From contig NZ_JAFNJU010000010.1 of NCBI RefSeq assembly GCF_017368455.1, forward strand, positions 62,001 through 126,000: 64,000 nucleotides of DNA, in the 5' to 3' direction. This document shows, piece after piece, positions 1 through 8,823 of this stretch. Under the pieces are notes generated by a model. It saw only the letters and a list, made by a program, of their open reading frames with translations, had not been told where the DNA came from and did not search any database. Made by a program: the position numbers and the translations under genes. Origin of the DNA: Proteiniclasticum aestuarii (GTDB lineage: Bacteria; Bacillota; Clostridia; Clostridiales; Clostridiaceae). The number at the start of each line of letters is the position of its first letter. Positions within the stretch are counted from its first letter, which is position 1.

Positions 1-104
1 CGCGCATAATCCATTCCTTTCTGAAGATTTCCCGCCTGGGATCCTGTAGGCAGAATCTGAAGTAAAGCGATCTTCAGAAGAATATCCGTCTGTTTCTTTT
101 CCAA
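1..104 (-). CDS. Carbon-nitrogen hydrolase family protein, N-terminus (runs off the window)
   Basis: Only the first 35 codons or so lie in the window. The visible N-terminus, with KIALLQILPTGSQAGNLQKG after a short lead, matches the opening beta strand of nitrilase-superfamily amidohydrolases, which typically begin KIALLQ and continue with a loop before the first helix. The start is a TTG at 102-104 preceded by a strong GGAGGAG site 8 bases upstream; the only ATG nearby is out of frame. Members cleave non-peptide C-N bonds in amides or nitriles with a Glu-Lys-Cys triad, but those residues lie outside the window, so substrate cannot be inferred. Confidence 0.7.
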   Translation of the reverse strand, partial: MEKKQTDILLKIALLQILPTGSQAGNLQKGMDYA

Positions 105-170
105 CTGTATCTCCTCCCTGTTGTCATGCAGTGTTTTAAGGATGCTTCCTGTTCTGTCTCTTAGTATTCT

Positions 171-1295
171 TTATGCTTCATTCACAGCATCGCAGTATTT
201 CTTCTCCTTTGCAGCTTTAGCCTTATGCACTTTCTTGTAGCGATACATCTCTTCATCGGCTTCCTTCAGTGCTTTGTAGACGTTCAGATCTTCTCCTCCC
301 TGAAAAATGCTGTATCCATAGGATACCGTAGGCAGAGCCATCCCGTTTTCACGGACATCGTTTAGCGCTATGGTCATGGTTTTCAGTTGTGTTTCTATCT
401 GATCAGGGTCTGTTTCTCTGCTTAGTATGGAGAACTCATCTCCTCCATATCGATAGCAGGTGAAATCCTTCGAAAAGGATGCTTTCACAACAGAAGCTAC
501 AGCTTGAATGACCTTATCTCCATAGTCATGCCCATAGGTGTCATTGACATTTTTAAACTCATTGATGTCCAGGATGATCACGGAAAAGGCACTGGGCTTT
601 CTAAGCTCCGTCACCGCCTTGTCAAAGGATGACCGATTATACAGGCCGGTCAGCGTATCAAAACTGGTGTCAAATTCAGAAAGCAGCAGGAAATAGAGCC
701 CCAGTGCCAGTGTCACACTGTGCCAGGAAGAATAGGCTGACGGCACCACCAGCTGGATGCTGGTGCCCAGTATGGTGAAGACGGAAAGTGCCATCAGCTT
801 CTTCACAATTGGATAGTTGTAGGTTTTCCCCATGTCCAGAGTTCTGACCACAAGGATCATGAAATTGAATGCATATGCGGTGATGAAAAGAAAGAAAAAA
901 TCGCCTCTGGAGTACTGGTTGCTCTCATTGATCTGAAAGAGAATACCAAATAGAGGTGACAATAAGGCTGCCATGATATTCAGCATGGTGGGAACCAGGA
1001 TCAGCCTATGGACTTTAAGTATGCCTCGGTCAAAAATCAGTGAAATCACGATGGGAATCAGAGGCGTCAGCGCAAACCCTATGACATTTGCCAGCAGGTT
1101 CAGCGTACGCAGATCGAGATGATCTTCTCCAGCTGCGATGGTTACCGCCTCTGCTGATAGTATGAGGACGGTAAGGATGATTCCTGCCGCAAAAGGTCTC
1201 TTTCTTCCAGGATGGACCGCAGTACTTGACCGCAGCAGTCCCATGAGAATAGTCAGCGCAGCGATGTCTATGAAGTAGGTGGCAGCGTACATCAA
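171..1295 (-). CDS. Membrane-anchored GGDEF diguanylate cyclase
   Basis: Predicted to make cyclic di-GMP from two GTP. The first ~205 residues are hydrophobic and form about seven transmembrane helices with short loops and no recognisable periplasmic sensor domain. The C-terminal ~165 residues are a GGDEF domain starting at FDTLTGLYNRSSFD, with the active-site loop RYGGDEF near residue 283. The RxxD inhibitory site normally five residues before GGDEF is absent (FSKD occupies it), so product inhibition through that site is unlikely. A TTG at 1293-1295 lies 7 bases from GGAGG and the next codon is ATG; either could initiate. It is transcribed alone, with no phosphodiesterase or effector gene adjacent. 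Confidence 0.93.
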   Translation of the reverse strand: MMYAATYFIDIAALTILMGLLRSSTAVHPGRKRPFAAGIILTVLILSAEAVTIAAGEDHLDLRTLNLLANVIGFALTPLIPIVISLIFDRGILKVHRLILVPTMLNIMAALLSPLFGILFQINESNQYSRGDFFFLFITAYAFNFMILVVRTLDMGKTYNYPIVKKLMALSVFTILGTSIQLVVPSAYSSWHSVTLALGLYFLLLSEFDTSFDTLTGLYNRSSFDKAVTELRKPSAFSVIILDINEFKNVNDTYGHDYGDKVIQAVASVVKASFSKDFTCYRYGGDEFSILSRETDPDQIETQLKTMTIALNDVRENGMALPTVSYGYSIFQGGEDLNVYKALKEADEEMYRYKKVHKAKAAKEKKYCDAVNEA

Positions 1296-1570
1296 ATCAG
1301 AACCTCCAGATGCTCATATTTTTGTTGTGACTCATTACAGTTAATGATAATAATTTATCAATAAAGTGCTGCGATATCTTACACTGTACTAGATGCAGGA
1401 GCCTCTTCTGCTATGGTATTCATTTCAATAATAAGCTCATTATATATGCAACTTTATTCTCAGTCAATTCAGAAAATTGGCCTCAGTGGAATTTTATAGC
1501 ATCTGGACAAAGATCAAATCCGGAATCCCTCTGAAGAGGTTTCCGGATTTACCATTTCTATTATCGGATG

Positions 1571-2281
1571 CTACAGTACCCTGGCAAGATGCATCCCTAA
1601 AACCAGGAAAAGAATCAGTCCGCCTGCCATTCGGTGCACACTCAGATACAGTTCTGAAGGCTCTCCGCCTTCCACCCACAGAAAATGCTCCAATTTCCAT
1701 GCCAGTTCAGGAAAGAGGATCAGAAAAACACCGAGAGCAGAAAGAAGCAGCAGAATCAGCACGATGACTACATTGGCTTCCACCATACTGTCTCCCATGG
1801 AGGAAACGGCATCCTCCAGACCATAAATCATCTGCACATCAAAGGGCAGATCTTCCATTCTGCCATGATTTCTTGTTGCGATTCCTTCATCGCTTTCAAA
1901 CCAGCGGCTTTCGGAGATGGCTTCCACATAGACCTCTTCGCCATTTTCCGAAATGCGGTATCCTTTCTCGAAGAAATCATCCGATTCCACCCTGAACTCT
2001 TTCTCACCGTATTCCACTGTATATCGCGTCGCAAAGGAAACCTGATTCTTGTCTGGCTCTTCAATAATCACTGTCAGGAGTTCTCCATCCTGATCTTTAA
2101 AGACCCTATCCCCCTCCTCTCTGGACACCAGATGAAATCGGGTATCCTCCACCTTGAAGGAAGTGTCTTTCCGATAGGCGAAAAATCCCAGCAGGATATT
2201 CAGAAACAGCAGCAGTAAAACCGCAGCACCTAACCAGTTCATTCGCCTCTTCATATAGTCATCATTTCCTGTTGTGTTCAT
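1571..2281 (-). CDS. Two- or three-helix membrane protein, DUF6199-like C-terminus
   Basis: A 236-residue protein of unknown function. It has one N-terminal transmembrane helix (residues ~13-33), a charged extracellular domain of ~120 residues, then two C-terminal helices. The C-terminal block FPELAWKLEHFLWVEGGEPS followed by a conserved Arg (HRMAGG) resembles the short DUF6199 membrane domain found in many Firmicutes (family from memory, not searched). The start at 2281 has a GGTGGAGG site 5 bases upstream; the Met at codon 10 is an alternative. No operon partners. Confidence 0.7.
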   Translation of the reverse strand: MNTTGNDDYMKRRMNWLGAAVLLLLFLNILLGFFAYRKDTSFKVEDTRFHLVSREEGDRVFKDQDGELLTVIIEEPDKNQVSFATRYTVEYGEKEFRVESDDFFEKGYRISENGEEVYVEAISESRWFESDEGIATRNHGRMEDLPFDVQMIYGLEDAVSSMGDSMVEANVVIVLILLLLSALGVFLILFPELAWKLEHFLWVEGGEPSELYLSVHRMAGGLILFLVLGMHLARVL

Positions 2282-2782
2282 GGATCCTCCACCTTTCAGA
2301 TTTTCTGTTTCATTATATTACACCTTAATATACTCATATTATTGATTTATCAATCCAAATTAATTTTTCGTAGTAAGAATATTATAACAATATTTTACTA
2401 TTCTGTATTCCCTATTCTCAGCTTCATCGATATTTCAGCCAGCCTTCATCCTGAAACATCGGATTTTCATCACAGTTCATCCTATTCTGTGGCACCTAAT
2501 TCTCTATGAAATTGTGGCTCTCCATTGGCCGGAAGCACCACCAGGTCACACCTGTATCCATTTGCTGATCCGGCAGTGTCAAAATGAACCGCTGGAGACT
2601 CCTCACAAAAAGATTGCTCTTCTTAAATTTTGATGATAATATCAGAAAAAATATTGGAAGCACGCTCACAGGAATCCTATAATGAACACTGAGGTGTGAT
2701 CTTCTAAGCTTTTAGAAATACTCTTCCATCAGGCTTTTTTGGAACCTTATAAGTAATAACCGAAATCCGGGAGGAAATCTTC
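2282..2782. other. Intergenic stretch with an AT-rich palindrome
   Basis: About 500 bases between divergent genes with no coding signal. The clearest structure is an inverted repeat at 2371-2400, TAGTAA-G-AATATT against AATATTTTACTA around a 5-base loop, close to the minus-strand gene. It could be a regulator site or simply low-complexity AT sequence. The rest should carry the promoter of the downstream transporter gene, but I see no convincing -35/-10 pair. Confidence 0.4.
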
Positions 2783-3979
2783 ATGATTACAATCAGAAAC
2801 AGATATCTTGTGCTTTTCGGAGCACTTCTTGCTCAACTGACCATCGCCGCCCTCTATGCATGGAGCATCTTCGGCATCGCGATTCAGAGTGAAAGAGGAT
2901 GGGGCGAAGAAGAGGTTCTGCTCACCTATTCCATTTCCGTATTCACCTTTGCCTTCAGCACGTTTTTTTCAGGTAGAATCGTGGACCGTAAAGGCCCACG
3001 CCCCGCCCTTCTCATCGGAGCGATCCTCTATGGAGGCGGCCTGATTCTTTCCTCATTTGCCAAGACTCCGCAAATGCTCTATCTGACCTATGGCATACTC
3101 ACTGGAGCAGGAGTAGGATTTGTTTATGTATGTCCTCTCTCCACACTGGTCAAATGGTTCCCTCAGAACAAGGGAACCATCACCGGTCTTTCCGTTTCCA
3201 TATTCGGCGGTGGAAGCATCCTGTTCAAGGAAGTGATTTCCAGCTTTCTTGAGGGTTCCACAGTATCGGGCGCATTCTTCAATCTGGGCATCCTCTCCTT
3301 CGTACTGATTCTCATGGGAGCTCTCCTCACAAACAATCCGGAAGGATTTGAGAAGCAGAAGACCGAAAAGGAAGAAGGGGATTTCACCACAGGTGAAATG
3401 GTGAAAACATCCAGATTCCGGATCCTGTTTCTCATGTATTTCCTTGCATGCATTCCCGGGCTCCTGATTCTGGGTTCTGCGAAAAACATCGGCATTGAGG
3501 TGGCAGGACTCGAATCAGGCATCGCTGCAGGCATCATCTCCATCCTGGCCATATCCAATGCAGGAAGCAGACTGGTTTCCGGTGCGCTGTCCGATAAGAT
3601 CGGCACCCTCTCTGTGCTGAGAATCATCTTCTCCATTACCGTCGTTTCACTCTTGCTTCTCAGTTTTCTGGCGGAGAACAGAATCATGTTCTATCTGGGC
3701 GTCATGGGTGTTGCCATTGGATTCGGAGGTTTCCTGACACTCTTTCCCATCTATACCAACCAGGCCTTCGGCAGATTCAGATACGGTTCCAATTACGGTA
3801 TCATGTATCAGGCCTATGGACTGGCAGCCCTTGCCGGGGTACTCCTGAAGTCCGCTGCCGGAAACTACACCAACACTTTTATCATTTCCACCTTCTGTGC
3901 AGCCGTGGGACTGGGACTATCCTTTCTGCTCCGCGAAAAAAATGCAGCGGCAAAGGAGAAGATCCGAAAGATCATCTGA
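2783..3979 (+). CDS. OFA-family MFS transporter (oxalate/formate antiporter type)
   Basis: A 12-helix major facilitator of 398 residues. The opening RNRYLVLFGALLAQLTIAAL and the following YAWSIFG are characteristic of the OFA group, and the loop after helix 2 (FFSGRIVDRKGPRP) carries the MFS motif A. OFA members exchange or import small carboxylates such as oxalate, formate or lactate; the substrate cannot be read here. The start has a GGGAGGAAA site 6 bases upstream. The gene stands alone, with a perfect inverted repeat just after its stop codon. Confidence 0.88.
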   Translation: MITIRNRYLVLFGALLAQLTIAALYAWSIFGIAIQSERGWGEEEVLLTYSISVFTFAFSTFFSGRIVDRKGPRPALLIGAILYGGGLILSSFAKTPQMLYLTYGILTGAGVGFVYVCPLSTLVKWFPQNKGTITGLSVSIFGGGSILFKEVISSFLEGSTVSGAFFNLGILSFVLILMGALLTNNPEGFEKQKTEKEEGDFTTGEMVKTSRFRILFLMYFLACIPGLLILGSAKNIGIEVAGLESGIAAGIISILAISNAGSRLVSGALSDKIGTLSVLRIIFSITVVSLLLLSFLAENRIMFYLGVMGVAIGFGGFLTLFPIYTNQAFGRFRYGSNYGIMYQAYGLAALAGVLLKSAAGNYTNTFIISTFCAAVGLGLSFLLREKNAAAKEKIRKII

Positions 3980-3998
3980 TAAAGCTTTGCCTAAAAGA

Positions 3999-4036
3999 AG
4001 CAGCCCTATTCTCCTGCCAAGGAGAATAGGGCTGCT
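3999..4036. terminator. Bidirectional terminator hairpin between convergent genes
   Basis: A perfect 17-bp stem (3999-4015 with 4020-4036) around the loop GCCA lies 20 bases after the transporter stop and 60 bases after the stop of the convergent acetyltransferase. On the minus strand the stem runs into TTCTTTT; on the plus strand into TTCTATGT. It probably serves both genes. Confidence 0.85.
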
Positions 4037-4095
4037 TCTATGTGTACGTTCATCTTCCTATTCGGACCTCATGGCTGCGCTCATCTTCATCCTGA

Positions 4096-4605
4096 TCAGC
4101 TTTCAAAGAAATAGACATCCCCGGGGGTTCCATCCTCATAATCCGTTCCAGGATAGGCTTTCACAAGTTCATAGTCCCCTTCTGTCAGACGCGATATGCT
4201 CTTCTCCCAGAAGTGCACGGAAGGAATATTACCCGGATGCAGCTTCAGCTGCCATTTCCCTCTATGCATATCCGCAGCGCGCCTGAATGCTTCATAGCCA
4301 ATCCCCTTTCTCCGGTATTTGTGCAATAGGAAAAACTCAGCCATCTGAAAATCCGTCTCCCGGTCATGAACTTCCGGCAGGGTGATGACCATGACGAATC
4401 CTGCAAGGTTTTCCTCCACCATAATGAAGTATGCCCATCTGTTCTCTTCTGTAAAGTAATAGTCCAGATACTGATACCCATACAAGCCCAGTGGATTCAC
4501 CTCTTTCAGATCCCACTGAGAAAACTCATAGAGATGCTTCTCCAGAAGATTCGCCAGAATCTCCCGGTCTTCTTTTCTTACTCTTACTAGTTCTATGTTC
4601 TGCAC
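4096..4605 (-). CDS. GNAT-family N-acetyltransferase
   Basis: A 169-residue GCN5-related acetyltransferase. The acetyl-CoA pyrophosphate-binding segment is RRKGIGYEAFRRA (residues ~99-111), preceded by the beta strand MAEFFLLHKY. The N-terminal half has the mixed alpha/beta layout of single-domain GNATs. Start is a GTG at 4603-4605 with GGGAGGA 5 bases upstream. Acceptor substrate is unknown and there is no informative neighbour. Confidence 0.85.
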   Translation of the reverse strand: MQNIELVRVRKEDREILANLLEKHLYEFSQWDLKEVNPLGLYGYQYLDYYFTEENRWAYFIMVEENLAGFVMVITLPEVHDRETDFQMAEFFLLHKYRRKGIGYEAFRRAADMHRGKWQLKLHPGNIPSVHFWEKSISRLTEGDYELVKAYPGTDYEDGTPGDVYFFES

Positions 4606-4840
4606 AACAATCCTCCCATTTTCCTTCAGAATAAATCCTATTTATAGTGTATGGTTCCTCAAGTATTAAATATGCAACTGTTACATTCATTATCACATAC
4701 ACAAAGGAGAGTGGCTATAAAAAGCAGTACTGACCCCCTCAATTGATTCCTTGGACTTTCTCATCACATTTTGCTCAAACACAAAATGGAAAGGATAGGA
4801 CTCCACTCTATCCGATGGAATCTTATCCATTATTCTGTGA

Positions 4841-7078
4841 TCAGTTCTTGTTTTTTCTGATCTTATTCAGTGCACTGTTCAGATTCAAAAGGTCTTCCTT
4901 GGTGAGATTGACACCCATCATACCGATCATCCCACTTAATCTCAGAACGGTGAATCCGCCCAGCATGCTCATCATGGTGTCATTCATTTCAAATCCGCCT
5001 GCCACTTTATCGCCTTCTTTCGGAAGCAGTGCTTGGAACATGCCCATGAAGAGTGCAGTTCCCTCTGCAGTCTTCAGAATATCCCCGATCTTATCATTCA
5101 GCGAGAAATATCCTTCCGGCGCAGTGATATCAAACCAGTTGAGAATGGCATTTTTCTCCTTCATGCGATAGCGCTCGTCAAATTCCGCCACCTTTCTGAT
5201 TCTGCTTTCATCCTTCAGCTCTCCTGAAACCGCTGTAAGATGAGTCTCTCCCTCATTCGGAACCTCGAAGTAGAAGAAGTGGTTTCCCTTCTTCTTCCCA
5301 AGAGAAACTCCATCTGCAAAGAGTTCCACTTCAGGCTGATTGGAATAGACCGTAATCTTTGTGATGTCCTCTGCCCGGTTGATGTATCGCTTTCCACAGA
5401 GGTGGACAAAAGGTTCATCGGAGAGCCATGCCTTGTAGGCATAGAAGGCATCCTTCTTGTACTTTCTGTCAAAGGTCACAAGCCCTTTATGATTCTGACC
5501 GTTCTCTCCTCCTTCACTTCTCGCATCCGCACCGAAGTCAAACATATTCCAGACATGGGTAGCCCAGATGTAAGGTCTTGTGAAGAGCTGCTTGATGAGT
5601 TCTTCATGGTAGTAGGCCTGATATTCTTCGGTATAGTCTCCCTGCACCGGATCGGAGCTATGCCAGTTGAGCGCCTCGCATCCATACTCGGAGCATCCGA
5701 TGGGTATTTCCGGATGCTTTCTGTGGAAATCGTCAAACCAGGGTCCATTCATGGAAACCTCTCCACCATACCACCCGAAGTAGTGATTGTAGGAAACCAC
5801 ATCCGGGATTTTCACGTAAGGACTGTCCATGGGGCAAGGTGAAACCGCCGCAATGACCGTAGGACGGGTCTTGTCCATGTCATGACACAGCTGATTAAGA
5901 ATATGATGATTTTCCAGAAGATCCGGGTCTGTATCCCCCTTCATGCTGATCTCGTTGGACAGTCCCCAGACCACAATGGAAGGGTGGTTGTAGTTCTGCA
6001 CAATGAGCTCCTTCATCTGTGTGATGGTGTTTTCTCTCGCTGTTGGCATATGCTGTGAAATGTAGGGGATTTCCGCCCATACCACCATGCCCTTTTCATC
6101 ACAGAGATCATAGAAATACTGATCATGCTGATAATGAGCAAGTCTTATGGTGGTTGCCCCCACTTCACAGATCAGCTCCATGTCCTCTTCATGATGTTCT
6201 TTCAGCAGGGCATTGCCATACCCCTGACGGTCCTGGTGTCTGGATACCCCTCTCAGCGGATACTCTTCGCCATTGAGGATGAATCCTCTTTCCGCATCGA
6301 TTTCAAAGGTCCTGCATCCGAAACGTGCATGCACTTCATCGATGATCCTCTCTCCTTCCAGCAGCTGAACTTTAGCTGTATATAGATAGGGATCCTTTCT
6401 GCCATGCCAGAGATGCACATCTTCAATCTCAAGTATCCTCTTCAGATCTCTGCTTTGTGTCTTAGCGACTTCCTTTCCCTCAGCATCATGGACTGCGTAG
6501 ACAATGCTCTGATTCTCCGCAAATCCTGTGACCCAGGTTTCCAGTTCCACTGAGGCATTCTTTCCAATGATTTCAGGTGTCACCTTCAGTCCAGGGCCGC
6601 CGAAATAGTCCAGATCAAAGTGGGATTCACGGGTGCAGATGATCTGCACATCCCGATAGAGCCCCCCATAGAAGGTAAAGTCGGCCATCTGTGGATACAC
6701 TCTGTCATTGGCAGCATTATCCACCGCAATGACCATGAGATTATATCTTTCGAGAGCCTCTGTGATGTTCACTCTGAAGGTGGAGTATCCTCCATCATGG
6801 TGTGCCAGATGCTTCCCATTCAGATACACATCGGCGGAAGCGTTCGCTCCTTGAATCTCCAGATAGTATCGATCGGTTTCAGGCAGGTCCATCTTATCAA
6901 ATGACTTGGCATAGTAGCAGGTGTTTCTGTAATAATCGTTTCCCCCATCCTGTCCGTCAATAGCATTCCAGGTATGTGGCAGATTGACCCAGTCCCAGTT
7001 CAACGGAAGAGTCTCCGGTACTGCATCCGCCTGCTTGGTAAAAGCCCATTTGCTGTTGAAGTTTACTATTTCTCTCAA
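4841..7078 (-). CDS. Glycoside hydrolase family 2 beta-galactosidase/glucuronidase-like enzyme
   Basis: Cytoplasmic beta-glycosidase with the GH2 order: sugar-binding jelly roll (YYRNTCYYAKSF, NGKHLAHHDGGYSTF), immunoglobulin-like domain, then TIM barrel (GEEYPLRGVSRHQDRQGYG). The catalytic acid/base is the Glu of WGLSNE (near residue 380) and the nucleophile the Glu of GCSEYGCE (near 470). A ~100-residue helical C-terminal extension after the usual end has no known function. The start is taken as TTG at 7076-7078 because AAGGAGG lies 8 bases upstream of it; an ATG at 7100-7102 sits upstream of that Shine-Dalgarno and has none of its own. GH2 proteins usually open with MREI-NFN, which fits. 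It lies 80 bases after the symporter gene, so a shared transcript is likely. Exact sugar unknown. Confidence 0.93.
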   Translation of the reverse strand: MREIVNFNSKWAFTKQADAVPETLPLNWDWVNLPHTWNAIDGQDGGNDYYRNTCYYAKSFDKMDLPETDRYYLEIQGANASADVYLNGKHLAHHDGGYSTFRVNITEALERYNLMVIAVDNAANDRVYPQMADFTFYGGLYRDVQIICTRESHFDLDYFGGPGLKVTPEIIGKNASVELETWVTGFAENQSIVYAVHDAEGKEVAKTQSRDLKRILEIEDVHLWHGRKDPYLYTAKVQLLEGERIIDEVHARFGCRTFEIDAERGFILNGEEYPLRGVSRHQDRQGYGNALLKEHHEEDMELICEVGATTIRLAHYQHDQYFYDLCDEKGMVVWAEIPYISQHMPTARENTITQMKELIVQNYNHPSIVVWGLSNEISMKGDTDPDLLENHHILNQLCHDMDKTRPTVIAAVSPCPMDSPYVKIPDVVSYNHYFGWYGGEVSMNGPWFDDFHRKHPEIPIGCSEYGCEALNWHSSDPVQGDYTEEYQAYYHEELIKQLFTRPYIWATHVWNMFDFGADARSEGGENGQNHKGLVTFDRKYKKDAFYAYKAWLSDEPFVHLCGKRYINRAEDITKITVYSNQPEVELFADGVSLGKKKGNHFFYFEVPNEGETHLTAVSGELKDESRIRKVAEFDERYRMKEKNAILNWFDITAPEGYFSLNDKIGDILKTAEGTALFMGMFQALLPKEGDKVAGGFEMNDTMMSMLGGFTVLRLSGMIGMMGVNLTKEDLLNLNSALNKIRKNKN

Positions 7079-7184
7079 AAATCTGTCCTCCTTGGTTTTC
7101 ATATAATGGGAAAAGGGAGGCAGCCCTCATGTAGACCTGATTCCCTTTTCACTGATTGATCTGCATAGATTCGTTTTCTCTATT

Positions 7185-8603
7185 TTAGGCTGACTGTGTC
7201 CTTCTTTCTTCCAGTTCTTCATTCATCTTGGCCAGTCTTTTCTTATCCAGATTATAGATCAGCCCAAGACCGATGAACTGCATGGCAGCACTTGCAAAGT
7301 ACATCCATGCCACCAGATACCGCATTCTAAGGGCCACATCGAAGGTCTGGTTTCCCTTGTTCGCCTCCACATAGCCAAGTCCGACCATGATGACCAGGGT
7401 CAGAGCCGGCCCGATGCCTTGGGCAAGCTTACGGAAGAAAGAATGAAGCGAATAGGTGACTCCTTCTTCCCGCACGCCATTTTTCCACTCGTTGTAGTCT
7501 ATGGCATCTCCCATGAGAGCCCAGGATACGGTGGAATAGATGCCAAGTCCAAGGCTGAAAATCAGCATGCACACGACATAGATCATCAGACCTGTTGCAT
7601 CTGGTGTGATCGGCAGGATCAGAAGAGCAAGACCTGCAAAAATGCTGAAGAGTGATCCCGCTACAGACAGCTCTTTTTTTCCGAATCGCACCACCATTTT
7701 TCTTGCCAGTGGTGTGAAAAGAATGATGGGCAGCATCGAGAAAATCTGTACCACGCCAAAGATCTGTACATTTTCAAAGTATGACTGGAACAGAACCTGC
7801 ACAGCCGTCATGGCACCCTGCATTCCGATGAACATTCCCATGGCTGCCACGGTGGCACCCACAGCAGGCCTGTTTCGGAGAAAGTTGCCCATGGCTTTTA
7901 CCACGTTGAACTTTTTCTTTTCCTCATTGATGCGAACGGCTTCTTCCACTCGCACTTCGGTGTTTCTGATCATGAACTGGAATGCTGCAAATCCAAGTAC
8001 GCCCATAAGCAGTGCCACAAGGAAAACTCTCTCACCGATGATGTTGTTGCTGCTGTCGAAGATCAGAAATGGCAGGATGGCCATTGGGAGCATGTTTCCT
8101 AGAAGAGATCCAACAGAGCGCCATGCGGAAAGTGATGCACGATCCGCGGGTTCTTTGGATATAAGGGATAGCAAAGAGCCATAAGGCACATTGGCAATGG
8201 TATAGAATGCATCCCATAGAACATAGCCGCAGACGAAAATGATGATTTTCGCGGCTTTCGGTGCTCCTGGCCATGGAATGAAGACCAGGGCTCCCCCCAC
8301 TATCAGTCCGATAGATCCCACAAAGATATACGACACGAACTTGTTACGCTTGTACTTACGCTGATCCGCATCGATAATGGACCCGATGAGCGGATCGTTG
8401 ATGGCGTCCCAGATCTGTACAATGATCAGAAGCGTGGCATACAGTATGGAATCCATCTGCATAAACTGTGTCCAGAAAAGAGCCATGGTGCCCTTCAAGG
8501 CAAAACTCATGTTGCACCCGAAATCTCCTGCCGCATAGGCCAGGCTGTCTCGTATTCCGAATCTGCGATGGCCTCTTTCATCGAGCTGGACTTCCTTTTT
8601 CAT
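7185..8603 (-). CDS. GPH-family sugar:cation symporter
   Basis: A 472-residue, 12-helix glycoside-pentoside-hexuronide:cation symporter. The N-terminal block DSLAYAAGDFGCNMSF, the loop WDAINDPLIGSIIDADQRKYKRN and the repeat of this loop in the second half are hallmarks of the family (MelB, XynB, UidB). It would import a glycoside for the GH2 enzyme encoded just downstream. Start at 8603 has GGGGGAATTAGT in front. Its promoter region faces the AraC-type regulator gene across a nested inverted repeat. Confidence 0.92.
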   Translation of the reverse strand: MKKEVQLDERGHRRFGIRDSLAYAAGDFGCNMSFALKGTMALFWTQFMQMDSILYATLLIIVQIWDAINDPLIGSIIDADQRKYKRNKFVSYIFVGSIGLIVGGALVFIPWPGAPKAAKIIIFVCGYVLWDAFYTIANVPYGSLLSLISKEPADRASLSAWRSVGSLLGNMLPMAILPFLIFDSSNNIIGERVFLVALLMGVLGFAAFQFMIRNTEVRVEEAVRINEEKKKFNVVKAMGNFLRNRPAVGATVAAMGMFIGMQGAMTAVQVLFQSYFENVQIFGVVQIFSMLPIILFTPLARKMVVRFGKKELSVAGSLFSIFAGLALLILPITPDATGLMIYVVCMLIFSLGLGIYSTVSWALMGDAIDYNEWKNGVREEGVTYSLHSFFRKLAQGIGPALTLVIMVGLGYVEANKGNQTFDVALRMRYLVAWMYFASAAMQFIGLGLIYNLDKKRLAKMNEELEERRTQSA

Positions 8604-8701
8604 ACTAATTCCCCCAATTCTCCAGAATATTAATTAGAGCATGTCACCGGTATATCTGCACTTCTTTTACATTCTACCAAGGGTAAACGATTTCCGTGAG
8701 T

Positions 8702-8758
8702 ATAATATTAAGGTCTTTTAGTATGATTTTCATATTACCGCTTGATGAAAATAAGACC
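8702..8758. promoter_or_regulatory. Nested inverted repeat in the AraC/GPH divergent promoter region
   Basis: ATTTTCAT (8726-8733) pairs with ATGAAAAT (8745-8752), and the outer GGTCTT (8712-8717) pairs with AAGACC (8753-8758). A minus-strand -10 candidate TATTAT (8702-8707) follows directly for the symporter gene, and TATAAT at about 8779-8784 can be the -10 of the regulator gene. This placement, just upstream of the symporter -10, suits an activator site of an AraC-family protein. The protein-site link is inference. Confidence 0.5.
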
Positions 8759-8823
8759 ATTACGTTAAGATGGAACTAGTATAATCTGGAAGATGAAGCT
8801 TTCAGTGAATTAAGGAGATCCAC

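Noticed and set aside
1685..2218. 177-codon plus-strand frame opposite the DUF6199-like gene
   Set aside because: Antisense shadow; the minus-strand gene has the better site and clear membrane helices.
8680..8700. GGTAAACGATTTCC as a catabolite-response (cre) site
   Set aside because: Matches the cre core only in part and lacks the dyad; not enough to call.
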